DNA from: Phaseolus vulgaris
Lineage: Eukaryota > Streptophyta > Magnoliopsida > Fabales > Fabaceae
DNA length: 64,000 bases
Direction: 5' to 3'
NCBI RefSeq assembly: GCF_000499845.2
Contig: NC_023753.2
Location: 26,070,202 to 26,134,201, forward strand
The notes beneath the pieces were generated by a model that was not told the DNA's origin, did not search any database, and was given only the letters and a program-made list of their open reading frames with translations. Position numbers and translations under genes: made by a program. How positions within the stretch are numbered: the stretch's first letter is position 1; every line of letters begins with the position of its first letter. Shown here piece by piece: positions 35,201-48,995 of the stretch.

Positions 35201-35700
35201 ATCTGTATCTTGATAATAGTCGGTTTTATTAATAAACCGTTTTTTTTATTTATATTTTTTAACTGTGAAAATGATATAATTTTTTAAATGTAAGGAGAGA
35301 GAAAATAGTCATAATAGCAGAGAGAAAAAATAATTAAAATAAAAAAAACTAAAAAAAAATGACAATAGAGAATTCCATTAATAATGCATTAAAAATTAAA
35401 TGATTTTAGTGAGAAAAAACCTTAAACAATTATTATAAAACAAATATAAAAGATGGAAGAATAAAGACAACAGCTATAAAGAGTAATTAATGTTATCTGA
35501 AAATATATTTAAAACGAGAATAAAAAACGTAAGAAAAAAAAAAGGCTCACCTTCTTCCATGATGCTGCGTCTCATTGGATCACTCCCCTCTAGGGAATTG
35601 TGTAAGAAAAGAACAAGTAGAAGTAGAACTGTTTCCGTTTTGAATGACGCCATGAATTGACTCTATTTGTCTTTTGGTGAACTCATTCTCCTCACGCGCC
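32219..35700. other. AT-rich spacer
   Basis: No gene was recognised. 32320-32600 repeats words such as TTCCAGATTACATAATTTG, reminiscent of the MULE subterminal repeats. (ATT)n runs lie near 34166-34195 and 35135-35160. The last 100 or so bases before 35700 begin to look like promoter sequence of the receptor kinase gene. Confidence 0.5.
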
Positions 35701-36108
35701 CCAACATAGTGTATCACTGCAACACTCACTCACTCACAAAACTCATGCTACTCCATCAACTCTCTTCAATTGCATAAATTCACTCACTCACTCACTCATT
35801 CACCATTTCAACAAAATTCTCTTCTCTTTCTCTGTAATTTCTCTCTATACATATCTTCCTCAACAATCTTCTTCTTCATGCATGCTGCGTGTTATCGATG
35901 TGGTTCGTCTTCTCTTTTCCTGCATTTCCGTGATCTAGAAGCTTCACATTAACCGTCGTCTTCTACGTTCTTCTCTCTCTTCCCTAGGTTTTCCAATTCA
36001 CATGCTCATGCTCCACTCTTCATCCTCGCGCTACGCACTCCAATGCCGCTGCTGCATACACCGTAACTGCTGCACGTTAGCGACTTTTTAGGAGTTCCAT
36101 TTCTGACG
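35701..36108 (+). promoter_or_regulatory. 5' UTR / proximal promoter of the ALE2-like gene
   Basis: CT-rich leader-like sequence immediately upstream of the ATG, with an (ACTC)n tract near 35780-35800 and many TTCTTC/TCTCTC words typical of plant 5' leaders. Transcription start not determined. Confidence 0.5.
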
Positions 36109-39100
36109 ATGATCATGATGTCAACCTCGTGCCTCTTCATCCTTGCTCTCCTTCATTCGCTGCTTCTCTCTTTCCAAGGTATCGATCGCGTCGTTTCCTT
36201 CCTGTTCTGTTTAATCAATTCGAATTCTGCTACTGTTTTCCTCTCATGAATGATGAACAACGATTTCACTGGCCTTTTGTCTTTTTATGCCACGTGTGAT
36301 TGCTCGGAGAAAGGTTCAATTGTGCAGGGTCTTTGAATGGTTATTCCAGGCAGATATATTAATTAATTAATTTGTGAAGCTAACATTTAGCACACAGGCT
36401 AAGATGTAGCAGACGATGAAATTGGTGAATTGTAACTGTACGTTACCCAGTGCATCTTCACTATAGGGCGATGGTCATTGAACTCTTGTTTGTGTGCTGA
36501 TGTTGACAGTAGCTAAACTGTTGTAGAAAGTTATTCTGACTACCGATTATGTTGGGAGTTCATGATGTGTTTAACAATTAGCTGGTTTCTTCAATTTTAG
36601 TCTATTTTTTTCTGCTTGATTATTGCATCTTGAGCAGCTTTTTACTGTTTCTTACATATAGTTTTGTTAGACTGGATGTGCGGGTGTACAATTTAATTAT
36701 TCCTTAGTTCTAGATAATACTTGTACTTGCTCCTCATATACGAAAACTAATTCTTTCGTGAGGCTTTGCTAGGTATATTGAATCTTCCCTATGTTTGTAA
36801 ATGGAGTAGTTTGGTCTGTGTGGAACAGCTTGCATGTAGACATTATTGAGTATTTTAGTCCTATGACTGCTTCCACTACACTTGAATTTATCTATCTGGT
36901 CCTACTACTGCTCACTTTTCATCTCTCATCTACTAATCTGAGAATTTGTCACGAAGCATTTCTAGCATGGTTCTCAGAGACTATGTTAAAATGAAATCAC
37001 TGTTTATGCCTACTCATTTGATTCTATTTGTTTATTAGTTATATATATTCAGTATCTGTTTTAGTAATAGTAGGACAGAGACTTGGAATTGATTTTTTCA
37101 TGTTTTACTGCACAGTTATGGACTTGCAATGTTACATGGAATTGATTCTTGGGCAGTACAAATCCTACAATGTAGTAGCCATGAGATGTTAAGTTGGAAG
37201 AGTGGACATGAGATTGGATTATACATCTGTTGCTGAAAAATGGTAGCATCTCAGCTTAGGTGGTTTGGATCATTGGGTGCGTGTGCATAATACAAGTAAA
37301 GCCAAGTTAGGAGAGTATATTAGATGGAGAGTATCCCTAATTACTTATTGCTAGAGGTAGAAGAAGACCGAAAAAAATTGTAGGTTAAACCATTAAGAAT
37401 GATTGGAAGGACAATGTTTTGTCCATAGGCGGGCATGATTAACAATGGAACATTATGGTTTGGGGGATAATGTAGCTGACTGCACCTAGTTGAAACCAGT
37501 TTGATGTTGCTGCATTATATATTTAGTCAAATAAATTTATTTCCAGATTCAATGCTTGCATTTGCAACTTTGGCATTCTCTCTAGAGAAAATTGATGTGA
37601 ATGTATTTTTCATTACATTCTGGGGCAGGGATTCCATTTGAATTCAAATTTGGCCTAAAACATATTGAGATGGTATTTTATTATAATGAGCATGCGTTCA
37701 CCTTTTTCTTTTTTTCGTTTGGGAATTTTAGGAGAAGACTTGTACATGTAAGATCTGTTGTGTACATTTGCCTTGTAAGTCTGTGTTGATGTGTCAGAAT
37801 TTGCTGTACAGTTGAACATGAGATAGTGTCTGCTAGCTTTTAGTGAAGCCTAGGACACATTGTATTTCGGCTCATTTCTCTTTGTCAACATTCAGTTTCC
37901 TCCTTCTCCTGTTATGTATGTACCTATACCAACCTTTGTCAGTCAAAGAAGTATTAGTTGAACAATGCACTCGGGAACTAATGTAGGAAATCTATTGTTT
38001 TACTTAGCATTGGCATCCTTGAAATTTAAATGGGAATTAATGTAGGAAATCTATTGTTTTATATCTTGGTATTCAATAACACTACTCCTTGCAAATGTAG
38101 AGTCTTTTGTTAATCTTTTGACAATGTTTGTTTTAGTGCTTTATCTTTTGGAGTATTTAATGATTGAAGGCCCCACTACAAACAGATATTTTTCTCAGTG
38201 GCTGTTCAACATAATATATTTGAAATTATTAGATTTGCCTATGAACGAACTTTCTAATTTTCTTCTTGTATTCATATTCTTTCTCAAGTTTCTTAAAATT
38301 GGGTGGCAATTATTCTCATACTCTCATGTTTTATTCAATTTTCTTGGAGAAGACCACCTTGATCTTCCAGTTATTTATCCAATTTCCTTTCATAGGTATG
38401 TTTTGTGATCAGTTACCATCTTGTTGGGTTGTGTGACTGACAGTTGGAGATTTATACTTGATTATATTTCCATTAAAGCATTGAAAAGGATATTAGAGGA
38501 TATGCCATAATGTATAGGCTCTTGATCATAAAACAATATTGGAAGCCAGATTAAATTAAATAAGATGGTTGTATAAAACCCTTCCAATATTGGATAGTTT
38601 TTCTAATTGAATCCTATGCACTACTTTTATGTTCTTGAGCTCCAGTTCATATATTTTGCCTACTAGGCAGAGTTGGCTACATGAAAAGGAGTGTGACTAA
38701 TGCATATATTTTTAAATGATTTTAAGAGATTCCTTTTGAGGTTTTCTCTGCAAATTTAACTATGTTGCTAACTATAACACAGTGATAGGTTATTTTCCTG
38801 CAGTGATCTCAGTTTCTATGAATGTGCCAATTGCTTCATCTGAACGAGCTAAAACATTGTTACTTCAACCTTCTGGGCAATCTCCATCTCAAGGTATATT
38901 GTCATATTTTTCTACAAGTCATTATACTTCATGTTTACTATGAGACTAAGAATTAATGTTTTCTTATGTAGGTCCTATTGTGACTCCAAGACCAAAACTT
39001 CCTCATCATGACCGTCATCACCACAGTTGGAAACCTTATCCTGTGGCTCCTTATAAAGACCCAGGTATTTCCTGAATGTTATACACTCTTCTGCTGCTGC

Positions 39101-42100
39101 TACTTTTACCAGGGTCAGGACTCTTTATAAAATCTCAATGGCTTTTCTGCTCATGAAATACTGCAGTTATAGTCCTTTTTTCTTTGATACAATTCTCTAC
39201 ATCTGTATTTGGTAATGTATGTTGGTGAAGGGAATCAAAAATTGAGTCTTTTAATGTATGGTACTGTCAAACATGGTAAGATAGTGTAAATAGGCATGAT
39301 GTCAAAACTTGGATTATTTGGAAGAATGTTTGGAATCTAATTTGTTTGATGCTTGGGTACTTTCTTTGAAAATTAATACATTCACTATATTTGACTATAA
39401 AGGTAAAAGTGTAATGTGGTAAAAGAAAAATTTGGGCTGTATTAGTTTCTCAATGTTATTTCAAGATGCCTTCGGGTTCTCATAGTCTGCTGTGTTAAGG
39501 TATGGTTGGCCTGAAAGGTTTTGTAAATATTTAATACACTGGAGTGAAACTAAATATTCTATAATGGAAAATTCGAAGTTTCAGTTGTCATTAGTGACGA
39601 GTTCTATCCTTTTCTTATTAAATTGCACAGAATTTTGTGAAATAGCATTACCCACCTCTTTGTTATCTAACATGACTATACCATAACGCCATACACCCAC
39701 TTTACAAAATAATTTCTGGCAGCTTGTAGGCAAATCTGTAGTGATCCATTCACTGCAACTCCTTTTGGTTCACCTTGTGGTTGTATATTTCCCATGAAAG
39801 TCAGACTAGTACTGGGTATAGCTCCTTTGCTTGTTTTTCCAGTCATTACTGAGTTAGAGATCGAAGTTGCATCTGGAACATATTTGAAGCAGAGCCAAGT
39901 GAGGATAATAGGTGTCAGTGCTGACAATCGAAATCAGTGGAGAACCATAGTTGATATTGACTTGGTTCCACTTGGGGAAAAATTTGACAATACCACTGCA
40001 CTTCTGCTGTATGAGAGGTTTTCGCACAACAAAGTTCCTCTAAATAGGAGCCTTTTTGGTCATTATGCAACTTTGTACATTGCTTATCCAGGTAGTAGTT
40101 TCATTTTTGTTAATGACATTTTACTTTATCATTATCAAGTTACTGCGTGAGACTAATGCAGTTGGTATCCAGGTATTCCATCATCACGGCCACCTGGATA
40201 TATAATTGGGAGTAGTCCCCTGCCCGGTGATACCGTTGGTTTTCTCCCATTCTCTGCCTCCTTCATGAGTGAGCATGAGAAATTGACTCTTAGAACCATA
40301 CTCATTATTGCTCTATGTTCTGCTGTACTCTTGTTGGTTTTGGTTGGAGCATTTTTCATTTTGCTGAAATGGTGGAAAATTAGGAGCTCATCAAGTGCTA
40401 TCGGCCCTTCTCTCACATCATATCTAAACAAGAGATCTGGTATAACTTTTAACTTTACTGTGTATGTTTATATTTTTTCATAAACTGATTTTTAGATGCT
40501 TGTATAGAATCGGAAGAATTTACTGTTTGATTTCCTAGCGATTTATTGTAAATTATACTAAACTGATTTGTTGCCTAAATTATCCTTTGTTAGGTTGAGT
40601 ACAGTTCCTTTTGCAACATTATTTTATCAGTTCACTAAGTTTTCCTTACTATGTGCCAAAGATTAGTCTAGTCATTTCTATTTCTTTGAAAAGTACATGT
40701 AAAATATACTTTTGTTTTACACTGGGTTTTGAAGGTTTGCCTTGCTCATTAAGTAATTAGTTTTTCACATTCAAGGCAATGAATTCCACTTTATGTTGTC
40801 GTGGACTCTTGAGTCCTCTTGATTCGTTATGTAAACTGTAACATAGTTGACGTGATAAATGGATGGATTATGCAGGCTTGGAATCTATGTTGTCAGGCAG
40901 AATTATGAGCTCAAGATCTATGTCCCTTGTGTCCACTATTGCTGCTTCTATTCTCTCTGTTAAAACATTTTCCTTTTCCGAGCTTGAGAAAGCAACAGAT
41001 AGATTCAGTTCTCAGAGAGTATTAGGAGAAGGAGGATTTGGACGTGTTTATTCTGGGACATTGGATGATGGAAATGAAGTTGCAGTTAAGCTGCTAAAAA
41101 GGGATGATCAGAATGGAGACCGTGAATTTATTGCTGAAGTTGAGATGCTAAGCCGTTTGCATCATCGTAATCTTGTGAAACTCTTTGGTATATGCATAGA
41201 AGGGAGAAAGCGTTGCTTGGTGTATGAGCTTATTTACAATGGCAGTGTTGAGTCTCATTTGCATGGTAATTATTTACTTGTTTTCTTTAGTTCTGGGGGT
41301 GTGCCACTTGTTCAATTTATAATGCCTTGCTATATCAATAAAATTTAATTCTTGTTAATGATCATGCAGGTGATGACAAGAAAAGAAGCCCTCTAGATTG
41401 GGAAGCACGGAAAAAAATTGCCCTTGGATCGGCAAGAGGTTTGGCCTATCTACATGAGGATTCCAATCCTCGTGTAATTCACCGAGACTTTAAAGCTAGC
41501 AACGTGTTGTTAGAAGATGACTTTACCCCTAAGGTTTCTGATTTTGGGTTAGCAAGAGAAGCGGGTGAAGGAAATGATCATATTTCTACAAGGGTCATGG
41601 GTACTTTTGGGTAAGTTCTAAGACTTTGTCTGTGGGATTGGATATAGCATTTTTTTGTGAGTTCCACTTAAGGGCTTGGGTTTGAACCTAACTGGCATAG
41701 CATGTGGGGGTGGTCTTGCGTGTGTCTGGTACACTCATGCTGTATGGTTTTTCTATTTCTTTAACATTAGATAACATCATCAATCATCTTCATAAAGTTA
41801 TGGAAAATGATAGTTTAACGAACCTTAGAATTGTATGTGATGAGTTTAGAAATAAATAGATAAATTTGGAATTAAATAATATGAAAAAATATTAAAATAA
41901 TAGTATTGAGAGTTGTAATGGGATTGTATAAAAAATGTGATTTCTGATTTATTTTTTCTTGTATAATGTTTAACTCTAGATTGACGTTATATTTTTAAGA
42001 CATTGTAAATTCCTAGCCTTCAACTTGCCATTTCTATCTATTCAATTTGGCAGGTATGTCGCTCCAGAATATGCTATGACAGGCCATTTACTGGTTAAAA

Positions 42101-42717
42101 GTGATGTCTATAGTTATGGTGTTTTCCTGCTTGAGCTCATAACAGGCAGAAAACCAGTGGACATGTCTCAACCTCATGGAGAGGAGAATCTTGTAACGTG
42201 GGCTCGACCACTGTTGAGATTCAAAGAAGGTTTAGAAAAGCTGGTGGATCCATTTTTGGCTGGAAAGTATGAGTTTGATGACATGGCAAAGGTGGCTGCT
42301 ATTGCTTCCATGTGCGTACACCCGGAGGTCACTCAAAGGCCTTTTATGGGTGAAGTTGTGCAGGCTCTTAAGTTGATCTACAACGACACCAATGAGAGTG
42401 AGAAGGAGTCCTTTTGGCATGAATCGGATTTTGGAGGTGACCTTGCGTTTTCTGATAGCAGTTGGTTGGATGGTGAAGGGGTAACCCCGAGATTAACTTA
42501 TGGACAAGAATCTTCCCTCATCACTATGGAGTACAGTTCTGGTCGACTTGAAATGGAAAAGGGATCATCAAGCTTGAATGCAGATGAGACATCTTTGCCC
42601 ATCAGGCACGGGAACAGATCAGGCCCCTTAAGAACAGCCCGGGGTAAGCCATCCTTTAGTAAGCTCACTCGAAGTCGGAGTGATCATGTGGTATCCTTTC
42701 AAGCATGTTTGGGATGA
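36109..42717 (+). CDS. ALE2: Receptor-like serine/threonine kinase, ALE2 type
   Basis: Eight exons encode 727 residues: 36109-36178, 38804-38893, 38972-39064, 39723-40091, 40173-40439, 40876-41265, 41370-41610, 42054-42717. A signal peptide ([20 protein letters not shown]) is encoded by exon 1. A His/Pro-rich spacer follows ([11 protein letters not shown]), then the Cys-rich ALE2 ectodomain motif [21 protein letters not shown] transmembrane helix spans about residues 249-274. The kinase has GEGGFGRVY (347-355), VAVK, HRDF with catalytic Asp466, DFG Asp484, and [14 protein letters not shown]. All key kinase residues are present. ALE2 in Arabidopsis acts at the plasma membrane in protoderm formation and cuticle development; its length (about 740 residues) agrees. 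Intron 1 is about 2.6 kb. Confidence 0.92.
37190..37500 (+). pseudogene. RTE-like LINE relic in ALE2-like intron 1
   Basis: With indels the plus strand reads [13 protein letters not shown], then [32 protein letters not shown] and finally NVADCT. This order follows the C-terminal tail of RTE-type LINE ORFs (EKMVESRLRWFGHV, PVRRVD.ME, RGRGRPKKTW, I..DL, HVADPT). Only this tail is recognisable. Confidence 0.5.
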
Positions 42718-43860
42718 TGAATTGATGGTTACTGGCTTTAAGTTTTCATAATATTTATCAATGGTTAATGGGTTCAGCTTTGACAATTCTTGCGTTTCAG
42801 AAATGTACAGTTTCAAACAAGCGCCAAAAGGGGCTGATTTACAGTTACTGAATTCTGTAGGTTCAGCCCTCAAATTCCTACATTTTGTGTTGTTATAATC
42901 CTCAATTACAGTAGTACTGATTTATTATTATACAAGTCGGATTTTGTAAGGTGGCCTTTCAATTAGGAAACTTCAATTTCTACAGTTGAACTTTTTCCTT
43001 GGAAAAAAAACAAAAGGCACATTATTTAAACTTTATTTTAGTTTCAATTTCAACTCATAAAACAAGCATAGAATGTATATGTTTTACAACCATGTAACTA
43101 TGATTGTTTTGCATATATATTTTATTTATATTTTTTAAATTATCCTTTATTATCATGTTACTTGTTACATTTCTCATTTTTTTAATCTCATTTTCTCACT
43201 TATTTTTATATTTCTTTTTTCATTCTTCACTGTACTTCATGTTGTGAAAATACTGTTATAGAAATCCATATAAACTACATAAGTGGTTATGGATGTGATA
43301 TAAGGAGGGTATCTAGTCTTTTGAGGAAAAAAACCTTTCCGTCTTTTCTTTGGTTCCAAAATGGGCAAATCATTAACTCAGGTGGGACTTGCATGAATTT
43401 ATTCATCCATTCCTTTGTCAGAATTGAATCTCGTGTTGTTTTTCCTTCACCCTCAACAATTTCCTTTCACTCAATCAAACCATTGCACGTATTAAGCAGC
43501 ACACTCTCTAAAACAATTTACAGCTGTCTCTTTGTAAATTCTTATTGATAAAGGAAACTATGCTGGATTTTTTTTTTTTTGAGTAATCAGTTTTTGCGTT
43601 TGTAAAGTAAATTCCTTATAGAACCTTAAAGTGGAGAAACGGGTTTGAGGTATGAGAAATTGATACTTCTCTAATCATTTAAAAATTCTTCCCATATTTA
43701 TTTTAAATCATTAAATTTTCAGAATCAATCATTTAAAAAATTACTAAAAAGTTAAAATAAGATTATTTATTTTATCCCGAGACATAATCCATCTTAAATA
43801 TAAGTTTTTATCCCGTAAAAAATGATTTTTTCTTTAAAAACTCATTGTAATACATTTGAG
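42718..43860. other. 3' UTR of the ALE2-like gene and spacer
   Basis: Non-coding. The transcript 3' end probably lies within the first 300 bases. Nothing else recognised; a 75-codon open frame at 43321-43548 has no domain. Confidence 0.45.
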
Positions 43861-45560
43861 TCTAGAGACAGTGTACTACACTACTCAAACTGTAAAAATT
43901 TAAACTAAACACTAAATGAACCAATAAATTTAAAATATATTAGTCTTGTTGAGAAGTACTAGACAAGAACGAGAAGTACCAAGCAAGAACAAGAAATATC
44001 AATCTTGTTGAGAAGAATCAGGCCAGACTGAGAAATATAAGTTTTGCCGAGAGTACTTAGTATGACTTACAAGTATGTATCAGTCTTGTCGAGAAGCACC
44101 AATTAAGGGCTAAGAAATATCAATCTTGTCAAGAAGTACCAAGTAAGACGTAGAAGTATCTTCATGTACCGCATTGATCCTTTGCCTTTACACTAGTCTC
44201 CTATTTGAGTTATGCATATGTTTAATCCCGTAGTATTTAATTCCTTTGCCCTCCCAGCTGTAATACATATATGATGTTTTGTGTTGGTAAAGGCGTTTTT
44301 CCAGCAAACATGGATTCTGGTCCCTGCAGGCTGTTCTAAGGCATCTTTGATGCGAAACTCTTTGTTCTGGAGCTAAATGGTGTGGTGCTGTGGTGTTGTG
44401 GTGCTGTAAAGGGGAGTCCTGGAGACTACAGAGGGAGCTCAAGGAATGGAGTAACCACTATGGTAGACGGAGTGGTAAAGTCTCTTTAGTGATAAAAGCA
44501 ACAAGTTGATTTACCTAGACCAGGGTGGTTCTTGTTATGCTGGAGTAGAGCGGATGCAGAACAAAGAAGTTCGGGTATGAAGCTGAAGCAGCCCTTGGAA
44601 GGGTGTTTGGACATCTAATCTCTTTAGTTTAGTTGGAGTCTTAGAAGGTGCTTAGGAGTTGCTGGTTTTTGGGGTTTATCTTTTTTTATGCTAGTAATAA
44701 ACCATGTGCATGGCCATTTGCTCCTGGATGTGGACTCTTGTACTCCAGACTCTGTGCTGGTGATACATAGGGGAGTGTTGTTTGCTATAACTGGGATGTG
44801 GCTTGACTCCTCCTACGCCCCAGAATTATGCAAAACCGTGAAGAAGTTTGAGCCTGAAGTTGGAGCAGCTCTTAGTGGGTGGTCCGGGGTAGCAACAGTG
44901 ATTTTGCAATCACGGGGTAGCATCCATTTGGTGTGCTATGCAGCTCATGCGGTACAGTTTGCTGGGATAAGTTCCCTGCTTTTAATTTCTTTTTCTGTAG
45001 CTCTCTTTGCAACTGTTTTTGGCAACCCATTCATGTAGGGGTTCTTTGTGCTGTCTTCCTTTTATCTGGTTTGGTTGGCTTAAACTACATGTGGTTTACA
45101 ACATGTGTTGAATCACTCTTCTATAAGGGTTGGAACATCCCTGAAATGTCTTTCTTAATTTATTTTATTTTTTATTGATAAAAAAAAAAGACTTAGAAGT
45201 ACCAAGCAAGACCGAGAACTACTAGGAAAAACCGAAAACACCTCAACACAATCAAAATATTTATGTAAACAATCAAACGATAATAAGCATCTAAAATCAA
45301 TTATCATGACTAAACAACGAATAAAATATTAAGAATGACATGGGTCCACCTTCAAGGTTCATTTAGATAAAAGCTCACTAAGAATAATATAAATAGACCG
45401 TTCCTCCGAAGGTATCAAACACAAATACTATTATTTATCCTATGATTGCATTAATTGTACTCGCACATACTAACTTGAGTGTCAAAGTATCTTTGCAAGT
45501 AACCCTCACCTCTGTTATCATTAAGAAGCAATTGTAAACTGAAAAACTTCTAGATATAAA
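43861..45560 (+). repeat. Relic of a gypsy-type LTR region, split by a LINE fragment
   Basis: 43930-44160 carries degenerate repeats of AGAAGTACCAAGCAAGAC and TCTTGTCGAGAAG. The same wording resumes at 45188 (ACTTAGAAGTACCAAGCAAG). The right part then has AATAATATAAATAG followed by TTGAGTGTCAAAGTATCTT and GCAAGTAACCCTC. These parallel the TATA box and downstream wording of the gypsy LTRs at 644-1119, suggesting a related LTR family. Ends were not resolved. Confidence 0.45.
44161..45187 (+). mobile_element. 3' fragment of a LINE inserted in the LTR relic
   Basis: About 1 kb of unique sequence ends in TTTTTATTGAT plus an A-run (45181-45189). The flanks AAGACGTAGAAGTATC (44145-44160) and AAGACTTAGAAGTACC (45188-45203) agree at 14 of 16, as a LINE target duplication would; repeat-unit similarity could also explain this. 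The terminus resembles the ...GATAAAAA end of the LINE at 10935. An open frame of 116 codons at 44688-45038 has no known domain. Confidence 0.5.
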
Positions 45561-48500
45561 GATTAATCAATAAGAAATATGTAGTCCTATAAAGATCGTA
45601 TTGACTTTGTAAAAACAAGTTTAACATTGTTTTGAAAAACTTTTTTAATAAATACAACATTAATACACATATTTAATATTTTATAAGTTACATATAAAGA
45701 TAACTTTAAAGAACTTATCATAAAAACTATTTTGATTTCTTAAATTACTTTTTGCAATAATTAGTCTCGTATAGCTAAAATGAGTAGTCTAATAGTTTGA
45801 AATTTCTTTTACCAAAATTAAATGTTTTCACATAACATTTATGAAAATTTAATAAGAACTTGCATGATAGAATTATTAATGTAACACTTTATGTTTTTAT
45901 ACTAGTACACCACAATCTAGGTTACATCTAGTTTTTCTTTATAAATTATAAAGGATTCTACTAATCAAATTGATTACAAGTATTTATACATTGTCACTTC
46001 TGACTCACTCGAAAATACAAGGTCACTTTTGGCTATTATCTTTTTATCTCCACCTGAGATAAAACATGAGTACATCATATCACTATTGGCTAAGTACACA
46101 AAGTCACTTCTAACAATACAATAAAAGTTGCTTAAAGATTACAAAGAAACTCCCACCTATGTATAAAAGACTAACATCAATGAAGGATTTACCAAAAAAG
46201 TTTTCTTTCTTAAATTCATCTAATAAACGATCTCATAATTTAATGCTTAGAAGTTTTTTTTTTTTCATGGAATGAATTTAATTCACAAAATCACACTTGG
46301 GGTATTAATATTTTATGCATTGAATAACTTCTACTTATAAATGTCTAATTAAATAGTGAAGCTTGTATGCTTATTTTTGTATCCTTTTGCTAGTGCTTTT
46401 TAGAGCATAGTTTAATTTACATTGACACATTTTATTTATAGTACTCAACATTTAAGACACAAAATAGCCTTCTCCTTGTAAGTCCCTTTGTAGTACTAAC
46501 ATCACCAAAAAAGAGCATGCAAACTCAAGGTTGGTATATTGTGTCACTATCATCTTTGGGATGCGTGAGTCAACATTCATGAAGTAGCAATTCAAATTAC
46601 ATCTTGTGAAAATCATATGTTAACTTTGTCTACTTCACTCACTTGTTCTTGTCGTTTATGTTAAGCCATAAACAATTTTTTATGATAAGACTTAAGTCTT
46701 AACATGTATGCCATGCAAAACATATCCACGTTTTGATGATAACAAATAATAACATGTTTTAAAGTATTTAACAATTTACTTGAGTGTGGAATAGGAATTA
46801 GACAAAGTCTTACCTAGTGTAAGATGCGTGAATATATTATGAATATGATGACTTTGAAGATTGGACAAAAATAATAGAAGCATATCAAGAGTAGATGAAG
46901 TCTCCAAGCAAGACGAAGTGCATAACAAAGACTCAATTTGCTTAAACCGTTAGATGCTCATCTTTATAAAATGAAAACATATGAGATGCAAGACAAAGAC
47001 AATAATAGGACGTTGTCTACATGAAGTCTTAGAAGAAGACATAAGACGCAATCAAGTTGAAGACTCAGAAGACGTAAGATGTTCTAAACCTTAGATGTAT
47101 TATGCACATGTTCAACACAAGGCACATTGCAAATTGTGAGACATCTATTTTTTTCTTAAGAAGACATCCCGCAAATGTTTCAGAAATAGTGCACCTATCA
47201 TTTGAGTTTGTATACTCAAATTGGTATTGTAAGAATATCAAGAAGTAACCAAAAAAATTATTGTCCTTTCTGTCATACTTTTAGTATGACAAAAAATGTC
47301 GGCTTAAAGTCAAATATATTCTAAGGAAATATTAACACAAATACAAATACTTGAATCAGGTTAAGAAAAAACGCACAAAAACTTCAACCATTGAATTTAT
47401 GATGTCTATGAAGAAAAACATTTACATGTAAATACAACTCATGAAATGGGTAAATATTGCATATAAAGAGAAGTTCTACCCAGGTACTAATTGATTTAAA
47501 TATTATATATTTTAAAAATTGTAAAATAAAATTTTAAAATAATTTAATGTAAACAATTTTTTTTAAAATATAAAAAAAATCATTATAAAATTTAAAAAAT
47601 AAAAAATATATTTTATTTATTATTTTAATTATTTATTTAAAAATGAAATTATAATAAAACATTAAGTATTTAATTGATTTTGAGTTTACCCACAATCTAG
47701 TATATTTTAATATAAATCTATCCAACATTTGTAAGAAATATTAAAAAACAATATCACTTTTGGTCCTAATATTTTTTTTATAATTATTCAATGTAATTTT
47801 GTTAGAGTGATTCAATTTGATCTTTCTCATTAAATTGACTTAACGTAATTAAGAGATAAAAATTGACTTGGAAAATGGTGTCATTCAAATCAAAATTTTA
47901 AATAAACAATAAAAATTGAATACCCAAAAAAGAAAGTAAGTCTATGATAAGGTGGAAAAGTAGTGTCCCCAAAGTCAGGTGTTGTGTGCTTTCTGTATTC
48001 TTTTGGGTCAGAATAAATAAACACATTCTCTTTGAAATTAAAATTAAAATTATTACTTATTTGTTGAGAATCTCTAATGAAATTAAGATGAAATATTAAA
48101 GAAGAAAGATGTAGAAATGGTGGATGGAACGTTGCAATCAATCACCACCTCATCCAAAAAATTACTGTCTCTACATGAACTCTTGTTTTATTAAATATTT
48201 CATCAAATCTTCATTTATTTTTATTTTATGTTACGTCAATTTTTAAATTTCATAACTTTTCTGTTAATACTAACTTATAATAATCATATTTTAATAATGT
48301 TATTTTATTTATTTTAATGATACAAGCTTTAATAAAAAAATTATAAAAGTCAGACTTTAAGCTTATAACATTTAAGTATGACCCTAATAAATATGTTATA
48401 ATATGTGACTAATAAAAACCACAAACATCAAACAGTTTAATATATCCTAACATATAATCAATGGGAACCGTAAATATCAAATAATTTTATAATTAAATAT

Positions 48501-48995
48501 TTTTTTAAAGTAATTTTCTTTACAGATACTTAAGTTTTTTTTTTATAGTTTAAAGTAAATTTATGTTTCGTATTTAAAAGAAAGTTTAATGAAAATACTT
48601 CCTATAAAGTCGAATGCATAAGTTTATGTGAATCATGTATAATACTTACTTTTTTTATTCTTATACAAGTATATATTTACGGTAATATATACTATATATA
48701 AGTAATAGTAAAATATATGCACTATTAATTATAAAGTTTATAATTTAATATTAAAACAATAAGACTGATACAAATATTTGGCACACTTTCAGTTAATTTT
48801 ATTTCCCACTAAAAAAAGTCTCACATAACAAATTAAAAATACAAGACTTAATTATTTATTTCCTAAGTTTAGCATTTATTTAGTTTGAGCTGCATTAAGT
48901 AAGAAAAACTGAGTCAATAATATTATTAGTAGAGCCATGAATTGCAGGATTTGAAAAGAAAAATCAAAGGGATGAAATTCAGAAGATAGTAACCC
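45561..48995. other. AT-rich spacer and upstream region of the first pfkB gene
   Basis: No gene or bounded element recognised. 46720-47130 (TTTTGATGATAACAAATAAT, then GAAGAC/AAGACG-rich wording) looks like retroelement-derived sequence, but no LTR borders were found. The region just before 48996 should contain the promoter. Confidence 0.45.

Noticed and set aside
40863..40875. ATG at 40863 as a separate kinase start
   Set aside because: It sits in intron 5; the acceptor TGCAG at 40875 joins the kinase exon in frame to the transmembrane exon.
44688..45038. 116-codon open frame in the LINE-like insert
   Set aside because: No domain; more likely chance openness in LINE 3' non-coding sequence.
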